Positions 16,870 through 26,658 of a stretch of 64,000 nt of DNA are shown in pieces; position 1 is the stretch's first letter; each line of letters begins with the position of its first letter. Where the stretch lies: positions 62,001 through 126,000 of the forward strand of contig NZ_PSNW01000012.1 in the NCBI RefSeq assembly GCF_002930645.1. The letters are read 5' to 3'. The notes beneath the pieces are model-generated. The model was not told the origin of the DNA and did no database searches. It saw only the letters and a list, made by a program, of their open reading frames with translations. Source of the DNA: Solimonas fluminis (lineage in GTDB: Bacteria; Pseudomonadota; Gammaproteobacteria; Nevskiales; Nevskiaceae). The position numbers and the translations under genes are program-made.

Positions 16870-17758
16870 ATGCCCTGCCCGCTACGACGCCATCGTGATC
16901 GGCGGCAGCTACGCCGGCCTTTCCGCCGCCCTGCAGCTGGCCCGCGCGCGACGCCGGCTGCTGGTGATCGATGCCGGCATCCGCCGCAACCGCTTTGCCC
17001 TCGCCTCCCACGGTTTCCTGGGCCAGGACGGCCGCGAGCCGGGCGCCATCGTGGCGGAGGCCCGCGAGCAGTTGCTGGCCTACCCCAACGTGCAATGGCG
17101 GGACGGCATGGCCACGGACGCCCGTCACGATGACAGGGGCTTCAGCGTGTCGCTGGCGGATACCCGCCTTGCAGCCCCATATCTGGTGCTGGCCACCGGC
17201 GTGAAGGACGAACTCCCCTCTATCGAGGGGCTGGCGCAGCGCTGGGGCCGCAGCGTGTTCCACTGCCCCTATTGCCACGGCTACGAGCTGAACGAGGGCC
17301 GCATCGGCGTGCTGGCGGCGGGTCCGCATTCGCTGCATCACGCGCTGATGCTGCCGCATTGGGGACAGGTGACCTTCTTCACCAATGGTGCCCTCGAACC
17401 TGATGACGCACAGCGCGCGGAACTGCGGGCGCGCGGTGTCCGCATCGAGCCACGGCGCGTGCTGCGCCTGGCCGATACCGCGACGGTGGAACTGGAGGAC
17501 GGCACGCGCGTGGTGCTGGACGGACTGTTCACCGCCACGCACATGACGATGGCGAGTCCGCTGGCGGAACAGCTGGGCTGCGAGCTCGACGAAAGCCCGA
17601 TGGGGCGCTACATCCGCACCGACGCGCTGAAGCAGACCACGGTGCCCGGCGTCTTCGCCTGCGGCGACGCCGCGCGCATGGCGGGCAACGTGGCGCTGGC
17701 GGTGGGGGATGGCGCGCAGGCGGGAGCTTCGGCGCACCGGGCGATGCTGTTCGGCTAG
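16859..17758 (+). CDS. Thioredoxin-reductase-like NAD(P)/FAD oxidoreductase
   Basis: 299 residues. FAD binding at the N-terminus (AIVIGGSYAGLSAALQLARA), the redox pair CPYCHGYE in the middle, and VFACGDAA near the C-terminus that contacts the flavin. Length and order match class II thioredoxin reductases, but the Cys pair is CPYC rather than CATC, as in the group of stand-alone flavoproteins beside Rrf2 regulators. Its partner disulfide substrate is unknown. Its stop codon overlaps the convergent P450 gene by four bases. Confidence 0.85.
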   Translation: MHTECPARYDAIVIGGSYAGLSAALQLARARRRLLVIDAGIRRNRFALASHGFLGQDGREPGAIVAEAREQLLAYPNVQWRDGMATDARHDDRGFSVSLADTRLAAPYLVLATGVKDELPSIEGLAQRWGRSVFHCPYCHGYELNEGRIGVLAAGPHSLHHALMLPHWGQVTFFTNGALEPDDAQRAELRARGVRIEPRRVLRLADTATVELEDGTRVVLDGLFTATHMTMASPLAEQLGCELDESPMGRYIRTDALKQTTVPGVFACGDAARMAGNVALAVGDGAQAGASAHRAMLFG

Positions 17759-19125
17759 TTGCGCCGATCGAACCTCAGCCTCAGTTCCTTCGGCGCCATC
17801 GTGAACGCGAAGTACTCCTCCACCGGCCGCTGATCGGGCAGCGATATCCGGAACTCGCGCGCGAGCATGGTGGCCACGGCACGGATCTCCAGTTGCGCCA
17901 GGTTGCGGCCGGGACAGAGGCGCGGGCCGTGGCCGAAGGCAAGCGGGGCCCTGGTGATATAGCTGGGCTGGGGTGAAAGCCAGCGTTCCGGATGGAAGCC
18001 CGGCTCGCCCGGGAATTCGGCGGTGTCGTTGGCGGCGGGCCGCGTGACCAGCACGAGGTCGGTGCCGGCAGGCACGGCGTACCCGCCCAGTTCCACGTCG
18101 ACGTTCGCGTGCAGGAAGAACACCGGGGCGACGGGCTTGAGGCGGAAGGTCTCGCTCATGACCGCATCCAGATAGGGGCGCTCCGCCCCGCCCTGCATGG
18201 CCTCCGCATGCAAGCGCTCCTGTGCGCCGGGATTCTGCGCGAGGAAATACATCATCCAGGCCAGGGTCATGGCAGTGGTGTCCTCGCCGGCCACCAGCGT
18301 GCCCAGGGCGTTGCTGAAGATGTCATGGTCGCTGAACACGGAGCCGTCCTCGTCGCGCGTGGCGAGCAGGGCCTCGATCAGGTTGGTGGGCCTTTCGGCC
18401 AGCGCCGGATCGGCGGCGATGCGGGCGCGCGCCTCGGCGATCAGGCCCTCGATGTAGCCGCGCACGCCGGCGAGATCGGCGTCGAGCTGGCGGTCTGCCT
18501 TGAGCTTGAACCAGCGCCAGTAGGGCACGGGGATGCGGGCACGGCGGCTGACCTGCGGCAGGATGCGGCTCAGGTGCTTCTGGATCGGGTCCTCGTGCGT
18601 CTCCAGGGCGTTGGCGTCGTAGCCAAAGGCGAAGCGCGTGGTGACGTCCAGCGTGTAGCGCATGATGTCGTCCAGCACCGCCACAGGCTGGCCGGCCCCG
18701 GCGGCGCGCACCCACAAGCCCTGCAGGCGCGCGGTGATCGCGTCCAGCCGGGGCATGAAGGGTGCCATCTGGTGGATGTTGAGCGCACGCATGAACACGC
18801 GGCGCTGGCGCCGCCAGGTCTCGCCCTCGGAGGAGAACAGCGAGGTGAGGCCCATGTCGGAGATGATGCGGTGGAAGGCGGGGAAGCGTCCGAAGTTCTC
18901 GGGGCGCTCGCGCAGCACGCGGCGGCAGAGTTCGATGTCGGCGATCACCATGACCGGCTTGTTGACGAAGCGCAGCCGGTACAGCGGGCCGTGCTCATGC
19001 ACCCAGCGCTCCAGCACCTGGTGCATGCGCCCCTGCCCGAGCTGCGGCAGGTTGCCGAGCAGCGGCCAGCCGCGGGGACCGGGCAATGCGTCGAGGGGTT
19101 TCGGGGGCGGCGGGGAATCGGGCAT
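17755..19125 (-). CDS. Cytochrome P450 (eukaryote-like bacterial type)
   Basis: 456 residues. The oxygen-binding I-helix is AGEDTT, the K-helix ExxR is ETFR, and the heme loop is FGHGPRLCPG with the thiolate Cys at residue 404. The N-terminus has LPGPRGWPLLGNLPQLG, the proline-rich hinge of microsomal P450s, but no membrane anchor. The Glu-Asp-Thr-Thr order in the I-helix is normal. Likely substrates are fatty acids or other lipids by family resemblance, not proven. No ferredoxin or reductase is adjacent, so electrons come from elsewhere. Upstream bases 19126-19398 hold GC-rich hairpins only. Confidence 0.92.
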   Translation of the reverse strand: MPDSPPPPKPLDALPGPRGWPLLGNLPQLGQGRMHQVLERWVHEHGPLYRLRFVNKPVMVIADIELCRRVLRERPENFGRFPAFHRIISDMGLTSLFSSEGETWRRQRRVFMRALNIHQMAPFMPRLDAITARLQGLWVRAAGAGQPVAVLDDIMRYTLDVTTRFAFGYDANALETHEDPIQKHLSRILPQVSRRARIPVPYWRWFKLKADRQLDADLAGVRGYIEGLIAEARARIAADPALAERPTNLIEALLATRDEDGSVFSDHDIFSNALGTLVAGEDTTAMTLAWMMYFLAQNPGAQERLHAEAMQGGAERPYLDAVMSETFRLKPVAPVFFLHANVDVELGGYAVPAGTDLVLVTRPAANDTAEFPGEPGFHPERWLSPQPSYITRAPLAFGHGPRLCPGRNLAQLEIRAVATMLAREFRISLPDQRPVEEYFAFTMAPKELRLRFDRRN

Positions 19126-19398
19126 GTCTCGAGGCGCCGCTCGGGTGTCGGGGTGTCGGGCGATTCTAGGCCTGCGGGCTGCAGGATGTTGAGGCGGGTG
19201 TCTCAGCTTGATGCGCTCATTTACGAGCGGAGCCGGATTGGGACGGGTCCATGGCTTCCAGCTCCCCGTCTCCGCCCTTCGGCCTCCTCCCGCGAGGAGG
19301 AAGGCTGAGGCAGGGGACTCTTCCGCCTTCGGCCGCGCGCGTGACCGCCCCCGGCCCTCCCCCCGCCCGCGGGGGAAGCAGACCAGAGGCTTCTCCGC

Positions 19399-20127
19399 TC
19401 ATGGTCCCTCGGAGCTACCGCCGTCTCGGCGCCCGAACAGCATCTCCAGGTCGGCGGAGCCCAGCGGGCGCCACTGGCCGCTGGGCAGGTCCTGCAGGGA
19501 CAGGCCTCCGATCTGCGGGCGATGGAGGCTGTTCACGTGGTTGCCGACGGCGGCGAACATGCGGCGGACCTGGTGGTAGCGGCCCTCGGTGAGGATCAGG
19601 CGCGCGTGGCGCAGCCCCAGCGCTTCCATCCGCGCCGGGGCCAGCGGGGTCTGCTCGGATTCCAGCATCAGTCCGCCGCTGGCGAAGGTCGCGGCCTCGT
19701 CGCCGCGCAGGTCCCGGGCCAGGCTCGCCTCGTAGATCTTGTGGAGTCCGGACTTGGGCGAGACGATGCGGTGCAGCAGGGCACCATCGTCGGTCATCAG
19801 CAGCAGGCCGCTGGTGTCGCGGTCCAGGCGGCCCACCGTCGACAGCAGCGGCGAGCGCTGGCGGAAGCGCGGCGGCAGCAGGTCGTAGACCAGGCGGCCG
19901 GGGTCCTTGGTGGAGCAGGTGTAGCCGGTGGGCTTGTGCAGCATCAGGGTCAGGCCGGCGGGCGGGTCCAGCGGCTCGCCGTCGATGCGGATCACGGCAT
20001 GCGCGGCCTGGTCGTCGGCATACAGCACCTCGCCGTCGGCGTCGGTGATGCGGCCCTGGCGGAACAGGGCCATGACGTCCTTGCGGCTGCCGTAGCCGAG
20101 GTTGGCGATCAACCGGACCAGCCTCAT
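19399..20127 (-). CDS. Pseudouridine synthase, RsuA/RluB/E/F family
   Basis: 242 residues. An S4-like RNA-binding start (RLIANLGYGSRKDVMALF) is followed by the synthase domain with HKPTGYTCS, the catalytic GRLDRDTSGLLLMT (Asp in RLD), KIYEASL and EGRYHQVRRMFAAVGNHV. It modifies uridine in 16S or 23S rRNA; which position cannot be told. It starts inside the stop of the methyltransferase gene, so the two form an rRNA-modification pair. A longer in-frame extension runs through the neighbour in the wrong frame and is discarded. Confidence 0.88.
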   Translation of the reverse strand: MRLVRLIANLGYGSRKDVMALFRQGRITDADGEVLYADDQAAHAVIRIDGEPLDPPAGLTLMLHKPTGYTCSTKDPGRLVYDLLPPRFRQRSPLLSTVGRLDRDTSGLLLMTDDGALLHRIVSPKSGLHKIYEASLARDLRGDEAATFASGGLMLESEQTPLAPARMEALGLRHARLILTEGRYHQVRRMFAAVGNHVNSLHRPQIGGLSLQDLPSGQWRPLGSADLEMLFGRRDGGSSEGP

Positions 20128-21185
20128 GCGCGCAGCCTCGGCTTGCGGGCCTCGACCACCTTGAATCCGCCGTCCTGGGCAACGCTGCGGACCTCGCCGA
20201 AGCATTCGTCCAGCGCCTGCTCGTAAGGCAGGTGGCGGTTGGCGACCATCCAGAAGCGGCCGCCGGGGTTCAGCGACTGCGCGGCCACGGCGATGAAGCG
20301 GCGGCCGATGTCGGGGCGGTCTTCGCCGCCCTGGGCATGGAAGGGCGGATTGCTGACGATGCTGTCGTAGCGTCGCGGCAAGCCGGCGGTGACGTCGTGC
20401 CAGAAGAACTCCGGCGGCAGGCGCGCGGACCGCAGGTTGATCCTCGCCATGGCCAGTGCGCGCGACTGGGCCTCGTAGAGATCGAGCGCGGTGACCTGCG
20501 GGCAGCGCGCCAGCAGTTCGGCGCTGAGATAGCCGTAGCCGGCCCCGAGATCGGCGGCGCGGCCCGAAAGGTCCGATGGCAGATGGGCCGCGAGCAGCGC
20601 CGAGGCCGGGTCGGCGCGGTCCCAGGCGAACACGCCGGGGCGGCTGGTGAAGCGGCCGCCCAGGATCGGGCGCGGCGCATCCAGGTCCGCCCACTCACCA
20701 GCCAGCGCCGCGTCGGCCGGGCCCTGCAGCGGCTCGGTCCAGAAGACGCGGCATTTGCGCCTGGACAGGTTGCTGACCCCGCCGGCGAGGCGGGCGAGGT
20801 CATCCTCGCCGCTGCGGGCGCCCTCGTCGTTGCGCATGCTGGCCAGCACCCGCCCGCCCGGTGCGCAGCGCGCGACCGCCTGCGCAAACAGCGCGCGCGC
20901 TTCCTGGCGCTGGCGTGGCGGCAGCAGCAGCACCAGGGCGAAGCGGCGCGCGGGGTCCAGGGATGCGAGGTCCACCGTATGCCAGCCCGCCTGCGCCAGG
21001 GCGTCGGCGGCAGGCTTGAACTCCTGCTCGCAGATCAGGCCCGGACGCGGCGCCTGGCGCAGCTCGGCACCGTCGCGCGCGCGCAGGAACAGCGCGCCGC
21101 CCTCGGCCGGCCAGTCCAGCAGGCCGTCGGCCAGGGGCTGGAACAGGGTGGCCAGGGTGTCGTCGGAGGAGCGGTGAAGGCGCAT
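20124..21185 (-). CDS. RsmC/RlmG-type rRNA guanine-N2 methyltransferase
   Basis: 353 residues in two Rossmann halves. The C-terminal half holds SAM motif I (AADLGAGYGYLSAELLARC) and the catalytic NPPFH. The N-terminal half is a degenerate copy, as in RsmC and RlmG, which methylate 16S G1207 or 23S G1835. The domain order agrees with the family; I cannot choose between the two. Four-base overlap with the pseudouridine synthase gene supports a role in ribosome maturation. Confidence 0.82.
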   Translation of the reverse strand: MRLHRSSDDTLATLFQPLADGLLDWPAEGGALFLRARDGAELRQAPRPGLICEQEFKPAADALAQAGWHTVDLASLDPARRFALVLLLPPRQRQEARALFAQAVARCAPGGRVLASMRNDEGARSGEDDLARLAGGVSNLSRRKCRVFWTEPLQGPADAALAGEWADLDAPRPILGGRFTSRPGVFAWDRADPASALLAAHLPSDLSGRAADLGAGYGYLSAELLARCPQVTALDLYEAQSRALAMARINLRSARLPPEFFWHDVTAGLPRRYDSIVSNPPFHAQGGEDRPDIGRRFIAVAAQSLNPGGRFWMVANRHLPYEQALDECFGEVRSVAQDGGFKVVEARKPRLRA

Positions 21186-21327
21186 CGCGGCAGGCGAGGT
21201 GGAGGACGTCGCGCGAATTCTTCCAGAAAGCGGGCGCGGATGCGTCCTTTACCCAGCCCGGGCGCGGGAGCCGCGCCCCTCACCCCAAGCCTGCCCGACG
21301 CGTGCGGGGACAGGGAACAGGGGCGCG

Positions 21328-22389
21328 TCAGCGCAACCGGCTCACCACCGGCTCGCCGCCGGCCAGCGGCAACTCCACGAGCATGCCATCGCGCGCCAGG
21401 GCGACGCCCCTGGGGCGGATGTCGCTGACGCCGGCGAGGAAGCGGCGCTCCAGGGCCTTGGGCGGCGGCGGGGTCAGGTGGTACATCAGCAGCAGCTTCA
21501 CGCCGGCCTCGTTGGCGACCTCGGCGGCTTCGACCGGGCTGGTGTGGTAGTCGGGGATGTCGTGGAAGATCTTGCGCAGGCGGGGGCGGTCCAGCGACCC
21601 GGCGGTGGCGGCCAGGCGCGCGACCATGTCCTGGTTCTGGGCTTCGTGCGCCAGCAGGTCCACGCCCCTGGAGGCGGCGATCACGCGAGCGTCCTTCACC
21701 GTATCGCCGCTGATGACGATGGAACGGCCCTTGTAGTCGAAGCGGTAGCCGACGGCGGGATGGATCGGCGCGTGCGACACGGCAAAGATGCTTACGCGCA
21801 GGTCACCGTCCGTGAACAGCGGCTGAAGTCCTTCCCCGATCCCGGCGGTGATGGGCTTCATGACGCCGCTTTCGGGTTTCAGCATCTCCGCGCCGTGGTG
21901 AGCCACGCGGTAGCCGTGATCCAGCCCGTAGGCCTGGTTGAAGCCGGCCACCACCTTCTCCACGCCCTGCGGTCCGTAGACCGGCAGGGGGCCGGGGCGG
22001 CCGGCGACCCAGGTCTGCATGTCGAACTCGCCGAGGTCGCCGATGTGATCGGAGTGGAAATGCGTCAGCAGCACGGCGCCGATGCGCTCGCCGGGCATGC
22101 GCAGCAGGGCCATGCGGTTCCAGGAGCCGGGGCCGGTATCCACCACGTAGTACTTGCCTCCGGCGATCACCGCAAGGCAGGGGCGCGCGCGATCCTCGGA
22201 GGGAAACGGCGAGGAACTGCCGCAGACCAGCAGGCGCAGGGCGTCGTCGGCGAACAGCGCCTGGCGGTCGCGGTTGTCCATGTTGCGCTTCATGACGGCG
22301 CCGACCAGGCGGTCCTGCACGGCGGGCACCTGGAAGGCAGCGAACGCGGCCGCGAGCAGGACGACAATGAGAAGGAGGAGTTTTTTCAC
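21328..22389 (-). CDS. Metallo-beta-lactamase-fold hydrolase with N-terminal membrane anchor
   Basis: 353 residues. MKKLLLLIVVLLAAAFAAFQVPAV is a signal anchor, then the metal site THFHSDHIGDL, a second His in VSHAPIHPAVGYRF, an Asp in ISGDTV, and a final His in MYHLTPP. This is the RNase Z/arylsulfatase-like branch (PF12706). With an export signal it should act in the periplasm; the substrate is unknown. It lies 63 bases after the SDR gene and may share its transcript. Confidence 0.82.
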   Translation of the reverse strand: MKKLLLLIVVLLAAAFAAFQVPAVQDRLVGAVMKRNMDNRDRQALFADDALRLLVCGSSSPFPSEDRARPCLAVIAGGKYYVVDTGPGSWNRMALLRMPGERIGAVLLTHFHSDHIGDLGEFDMQTWVAGRPGPLPVYGPQGVEKVVAGFNQAYGLDHGYRVAHHGAEMLKPESGVMKPITAGIGEGLQPLFTDGDLRVSIFAVSHAPIHPAVGYRFDYKGRSIVISGDTVKDARVIAASRGVDLLAHEAQNQDMVARLAATAGSLDRPRLRKIFHDIPDYHTSPVEAAEVANEAGVKLLLMYHLTPPPPKALERRFLAGVSDIRPRGVALARDGMLVELPLAGGEPVVSRLR

Positions 22390-22452
22390 GGTCTGTGCTC
22401 CGGCATCGGCAAAGCCCCTCTCCCACCGGGAAGGGGGAAAATAAGCAGCGAT

Positions 22453-23310
22453 CTAGGCCGCCTTCTTGCGCGCCGTCAGCGGACGCGCCGACTGCTTCAG
22501 GAAACGGTCCAGCAGCCAGGGCGCCACGCGCTTGGTCCAGTAGCCGGACACGGCGTCGCGGCCCACCACCACGATGGCGCGGTTGCGGCGGATGCCGTCG
22601 AGCGTGCGCCGCGCCACCGTCTCCGCCTGGAGGTTGTTGGTCTTGAACCAGTTCTGGATGAAGGCCTGCGTGCGCGGCGTGTCCATGCGCCCGAACAGCT
22701 GCACCTTGGAGGCGATGGGCGTCTGCACGAAGCCGGGGCAGACGGCGGTGACGCCGATGCCGGAGGCCGCCAGTTCGCTGCGCAGGCTCTCGGTGAAGCC
22801 GACCACGGCCGCCTTGGTGGCGACGTAGCCGCCCAGGCCGGTGAAACCCACCAGGCCGGCGCCGGACGCGATGTTGACGACATGGCCGCCGCCCTCGCCG
22901 CGCGCGGAGCGCAGCAGCATGGCCGGCAGCACGGCATTGAGCACGCGCACCACGCCCAGCACGTTGACCTCGTGCAGGCGGCGCCACTCGTCCATCGGCA
23001 GTTCATGCAACAGGCCGCCGCTGACGATGCCGGCGCTGTTCACCACCACGTCCGCGGCCGGGGCCATCGCGGCGATGGCCGCGGGCAGGCGCGCCACGTC
23101 CTCGTCTCGCGCCACGTCGGCGCTGAGGGTCTGCACCTCGGCGGCGCCGAGCGCGCGCAGCGATGCGGCGGCCTTCTCAAGCTGCTCGGCGCCGCGCGCC
23201 ACCAGCAGAAGGCGCGCGCCGCGGCGCGCCAGTTCCTCGGCCACGGCCAGGCCGATGCCGCTGGAGCCGCCGGTGATGACGCAGAGCTTGTTCCTGAAAT
23301 CCTTGATCAT
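22453..23310 (-). CDS. Short-chain dehydrogenase/reductase
   Basis: 285 residues with the classical SDR set: cofactor motif TGGSSGIG, NSAGI, catalytic Ser in IASGAGL, and the Tyr-x3-Lys pair in GGYVATKAA. A C-terminal extension of about 40 residues with hydrophobic and basic residues may dock it at the membrane. It resembles DltE/retinol-dehydrogenase-like oxidoreductases acting on lipidic substrates, but the reaction is not determined. Confidence 0.88.
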   Translation of the reverse strand: MIKDFRNKLCVITGGSSGIGLAVAEELARRGARLLLVARGAEQLEKAAASLRALGAAEVQTLSADVARDEDVARLPAAIAAMAPAADVVVNSAGIVSGGLLHELPMDEWRRLHEVNVLGVVRVLNAVLPAMLLRSARGEGGGHVVNIASGAGLVGFTGLGGYVATKAAVVGFTESLRSELAASGIGVTAVCPGFVQTPIASKVQLFGRMDTPRTQAFIQNWFKTNNLQAETVARRTLDGIRRNRAIVVVGRDAVSGYWTKRVAPWLLDRFLKQSARPLTARKKAA

Positions 23311-23358
23311 GGGTGCATCCTGGCTGCAGCGGTTTGATGGTCGGTAGGCGTGGCGCGT

Positions 23359-23391
23359 CCGTTCATGCTGCGACAGGCTCAGCACGAACGG
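23359..23391. repeat. REP-like hairpin
   Basis: A 33-base element with outer arms CCGTTC and GAACGG and inner TGCTG/CAGCA, one mismatch, and a GCGACAGGCT-type loop. Same family as the units at 8525-8617 and 48099-48206. It sits just past the end of the DUF3604 gene's stop side, between it and the SDR gene. Confidence 0.7.
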
Positions 23392-23401
23392 ATGGCGCGG
23401 T

Positions 23402-25678
23402 TCATTTCACCCTGGCCCTGAGCGTCGCGGCCGGCGACTCGTACCAGACCGGCGAGGCCCAGGCGCGCTCCTCGAGGGTGGCGAAGATGTTGCGGCCGCG
23501 GAACGTGCCGGGGCCGCCTTCCATGCGGCAGCAGCCTTCGTAGCCCTGCCAGCCGGTTTCCGCGGGAAAGGTGCCGTTGGCAGCGCTCAGCGCCGCACAG
23601 TCCACGCCCCGGCTGACGCAGAGCTGCGTGCTCCAGCGGCAGCTGGGAATCTCGCGGGTGCGCGCATACCAGTAGGCATCGCGCTCGCCGTGGAAATCCG
23701 GGTCCTGCCAGGTGACGCAGAGCTGGTCCGGGTGCCGGCCGGCATGCACCGAGCAGTCCGGCGCCGGGCGATCCACGGGGTGCGTGGTCTTCACCACGTT
23801 GTCGTAGGCCTGCACCTTCGGTGCGCCGCCGGCGTCCAGCGTACCCTTGACGATGTCGATCGCCTGCAGGGGCAGGCTGGGCTCGCTGCCGCCCGGATCC
23901 TGCATGGCCCAGACGGTGATCCAGGGCGCAGTGGCGCCCTGCGGCTTCGGCGGCAGGTCGCCGCCCATGACCGCGCCGGTGGCGGCAGTGACACTCTCCC
24001 CGCCCTGCGCCAGCCGGGCGCAGATGTCGGCGGGTGGCGGGGTCCAGCTGGCCTGCATGCGGATGCGGATGCGCGGCCCGGAGGTGCCGAAGGTCTCGCC
24101 GCGGTGCAGGGCGTCCCAGACCTGGCCGCGGGTGTTCTCGGCGGACCAGACGCCGGCCAGGCCGCCGCTGCCGAAGCCGCGCGCGCGGTCGGTGAAGACG
24201 CGGTTGGTGCAGTTCTCCGGGTCATTGGGGTCTTCATTGTTGTTGTCGCAGGCCCAGACACCGAGGTGATCCTTGGGCTCGTCCTCCAGCACGCCGCCGT
24301 GGCCGGGGTACATCTTCTCGCGCACCATGCCGGGCGTGCCGTTGTGCGTGTCGGAGGAGGCGATGATGCCCTGGCGGTAGGGATTGATGCCCAGCACGCT
24401 GCGCAGGCTCAGGCCCTCGGCCATGATGTTGCGGAAGTAGTCCAGCGGCGTGGTGCAGTTGGCCGCGGGACCGGAAGCGCCGTTGGGGCCGGCGGTCTCG
24501 CAGACGCGCGTGAGATAGGTGGGCTCCTGCCGCAGCGAGCAGAAGCTGGGATCGCGCGAGGGATCGCCGGTGCAGTACCGGGCGCAGGACGGCGGGTCGT
24601 CCGGCAGGCCGGCGCAGACGTTCTTGGCCAGCTCGAAGTCGCAGCTGCCCTCCTCGCCGCTCAGGTAGTTGCCCTCCAGGCCCACGGCGCACTCGGAACC
24701 GCCCTTGTGCTGGTAGATCTCGAACACGCGGTCGTAGCTGCGGCGCAGCTCGGCATCGCCGCGCGTCAGTGCCACGCCGTCGCGGCCCGGCGGCAGGCCG
24801 GTGGCGAAGTCGCGTGGCATGAAGAAGCGGCCGTCGGACAGATTGGCGCTGTGGGGAATCGTCAGGGCCTTGCAGCCGGGCACGCCGCCGCACTCGGCCT
24901 GCAGGTGGTCGAACAGCATCCACTCGTCGTTGACGTTGCGGTCGTCGATGCCGCTGGTCAGCGATACCGAGGAGAACACCGTGTCCGGCACCTCGCCGGC
25001 GGGGCCGCGGAAGATGATGTTCCGGTGCAGCATCTGGCCGCGCTTGTTGGAGCTGAACTCGTAGCCGTGCATCGTGGTGAAGCTGCAGGGCTGGTACTCC
25101 TCGTCGGTGATGGCGCGCTCCTGCGCCCAGGCGGTACGGTCGGTGGGGCTCTCGGCCAGCAGGGTCTGGATCAGGATCTGGAACGGCGTGGTCGTGCCTT
25201 CGACGAAGGCGCGAATGTTGCCGCGGATGTTGTTGCCGATGATGTTGCAGACCGGGTTGGTGCCCGGCGGCAGCGTGCCGCCGGCCTCGCAGATCAGCTC
25301 GAAGGCGCCGAGGAATTCGGCGTGGTCGGTGAGCGCCACGAAGTCCAGCGGCCGGTCCAGCGTCTCGTAGGTCACCGGGGTGTCGGGGTCGTCGTCGCCC
25401 GCCGGGTAGCCCGCGGGCTCGCCCTTGGCGAAACGGATCGCCTCGCGCGGCCCGTTGATGGAGTTGAAGAAGTAGGTGTCGAAGGAAAAGCTGGTATGCA
25501 CGTGCAGGTCGCCGTACAGGGCCTGCTTGCGCCCGGGCAGGATCGGCCCGCACTCGCCCTGGATGGTGCCCGGCGGGTTCTCCACCGGCGGTTCGGCGAC
25601 CTGCGGCGCCTCGGAGCGGCCGCAGGCGGCAAGGGCGAGAACCAGCCCGCACATCGTATGCCGCATCGCTGCTTTCAT
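23402..25678 (-). CDS. DUF3604 domain protein
   Basis: 758 residues. The N-terminus has the lipobox-like ALAACGRS with Cys near residue 20, so a lipoprotein or secreted protein is likely. The body starts with YGDLHVHTSFSFDTYFF, a PHP-like metal site (HVH), then FVALTDHAEFLG and SSDTHNGTPGMV, all hallmarks of DUF3604. The family is widespread in marine and hydrocarbon-using proteobacteria; its reaction is unknown, though the PHP-like site suggests a metal-dependent hydrolase. I chose the ATG with GAGGAG five to ten bases upstream. It is the third gene after the parvulin and HupE/UreJ genes, with an 8-base gap. Confidence 0.9.
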   Translation of the reverse strand: MKAAMRHTMCGLVLALAACGRSEAPQVAEPPVENPPGTIQGECGPILPGRKQALYGDLHVHTSFSFDTYFFNSINGPREAIRFAKGEPAGYPAGDDDPDTPVTYETLDRPLDFVALTDHAEFLGAFELICEAGGTLPPGTNPVCNIIGNNIRGNIRAFVEGTTTPFQILIQTLLAESPTDRTAWAQERAITDEEYQPCSFTTMHGYEFSSNKRGQMLHRNIIFRGPAGEVPDTVFSSVSLTSGIDDRNVNDEWMLFDHLQAECGGVPGCKALTIPHSANLSDGRFFMPRDFATGLPPGRDGVALTRGDAELRRSYDRVFEIYQHKGGSECAVGLEGNYLSGEEGSCDFELAKNVCAGLPDDPPSCARYCTGDPSRDPSFCSLRQEPTYLTRVCETAGPNGASGPAANCTTPLDYFRNIMAEGLSLRSVLGINPYRQGIIASSDTHNGTPGMVREKMYPGHGGVLEDEPKDHLGVWACDNNNEDPNDPENCTNRVFTDRARGFGSGGLAGVWSAENTRGQVWDALHRGETFGTSGPRIRIRMQASWTPPPADICARLAQGGESVTAATGAVMGGDLPPKPQGATAPWITVWAMQDPGGSEPSLPLQAIDIVKGTLDAGGAPKVQAYDNVVKTTHPVDRPAPDCSVHAGRHPDQLCVTWQDPDFHGERDAYWYARTREIPSCRWSTQLCVSRGVDCAALSAANGTFPAETGWQGYEGCCRMEGGPGTFRGRNIFATLEERAWASPVWYESPAATLRARVK

Positions 25679-25686
25679 GTGTCTCC

Positions 25687-26658
25687 TCATCCCAGTACCG
25701 CCGCGCTGCGCCCGATCAGCCAGTACGCCGACAGCGCGCCATACGCACACAAGGCCAGCGGCGCCCAGCGCCGCTGCGGCTGCAACAGGCGCAGCAGGGC
25801 CAGCAGGCCCACTACGAACAGCAGTTGTCCCGCTTCCACGCCGAGGTTGAAGGCCGCCAGGGCCCAGCCCCGCGCCTGCTCGGGCAGGCCGGTCTCGGCC
25901 AGCGCCCCGGCAAAGCCGAAGCCGTGCAGCAGCCCGAAGGCGAAGGCCACCGATGCCGGACGCCGCTGCGCCAGGCCCTGCGCGCCGGTCGCCAGCTCCA
26001 CCGCCAGCAGCAGGATCGAAGCGGCGATGCAGGCTTCCACGGCGCCGGAGGGCAGCGTCCAGCCGCGCAGCATCGCCCCGGCCAGCGTGATCGAGTGCGC
26101 CAGCGTGAACGCGGTGAGCGTGCCCACCAGCGCAGCGATGCCGCGGCCGCCGCGCTGCCACAGCGCGAACAGGCCGACCACGAACAGCAGGTGATCGAGG
26201 CCAAGCAGGATGTGGTCCACGCCCAGCACGAAGTAATGGGCCACCGGCGGCGTGCCGGCCTGCAGGCCCGGCTGCCAATGCGGCCGCGCGGCGGACAGCA
26301 CGCTGTACTGCCCTTCTCCCTGCAGCGGCTGCACCAGCAGCACGGCGTCCGGCAGTTGCACGCTGAAGCCGCTCAGTCCGAGGCGGCCGTCCAGCCCCTG
26401 CGGACAATGCAGGCGCCAATGCAGCACCACGCCCTCGTCGGCCGGCTGGCTGCGGGTTGCGCCGTCCTGGGTGCAGCTCGCCGGCCACTGCGGCTGCAGC
26501 GACAGCAGCTTGCCCTCGAAATCCTCCGGCAGGCGCAGGCGGCTGTCCCAGGTCTGGGCATCGGCCTGCGTCACGCGCCATTGGGCACTGCTCATCGCAT
26601 GCGCCCAGGCGGCGGGCGCGGCGAGCAGCAGGACCAGGGCGGCGAGGAGCGCGCGCAT
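25687..26658 (-). CDS. HupE/UreJ family membrane protein
   Basis: 323 residues. Signal peptide MRALLAALVLLLAAPAAWA, a periplasmic domain of about 120 residues, then six or so membrane helices. The first contains GVDHILLGLDHLLFVVGLF, with the paired GxDH motifs of HupE/UreJ proteins, and LLHGFGFAG and HSITLAGA also carry His. HupE and UreJ relatives move nickel or cobalt, but the version linked to DUF3604 and a parvulin has no known cargo. The start codon overlaps the parvulin stop by one base. Confidence 0.88.
   Translation of the reverse strand: MRALLAALVLLLAAPAAWAHAMSSAQWRVTQADAQTWDSRLRLPEDFEGKLLSLQPQWPASCTQDGATRSQPADEGVVLHWRLHCPQGLDGRLGLSGFSVQLPDAVLLVQPLQGEGQYSVLSAARPHWQPGLQAGTPPVAHYFVLGVDHILLGLDHLLFVVGLFALWQRGGRGIAALVGTLTAFTLAHSITLAGAMLRGWTLPSGAVEACIAASILLLAVELATGAQGLAQRRPASVAFAFGLLHGFGFAGALAETGLPEQARGWALAAFNLGVEAGQLLFVVGLLALLRLLQPQRRWAPLALCAYGALSAYWLIGRSAAVLG

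Noticed and set aside
19126-19398. Possible gene before the P450
   Set aside because: Frames here are short, overlap several hairpin-like GC runs and show no motifs or ribosome site; I see only non-coding sequence.
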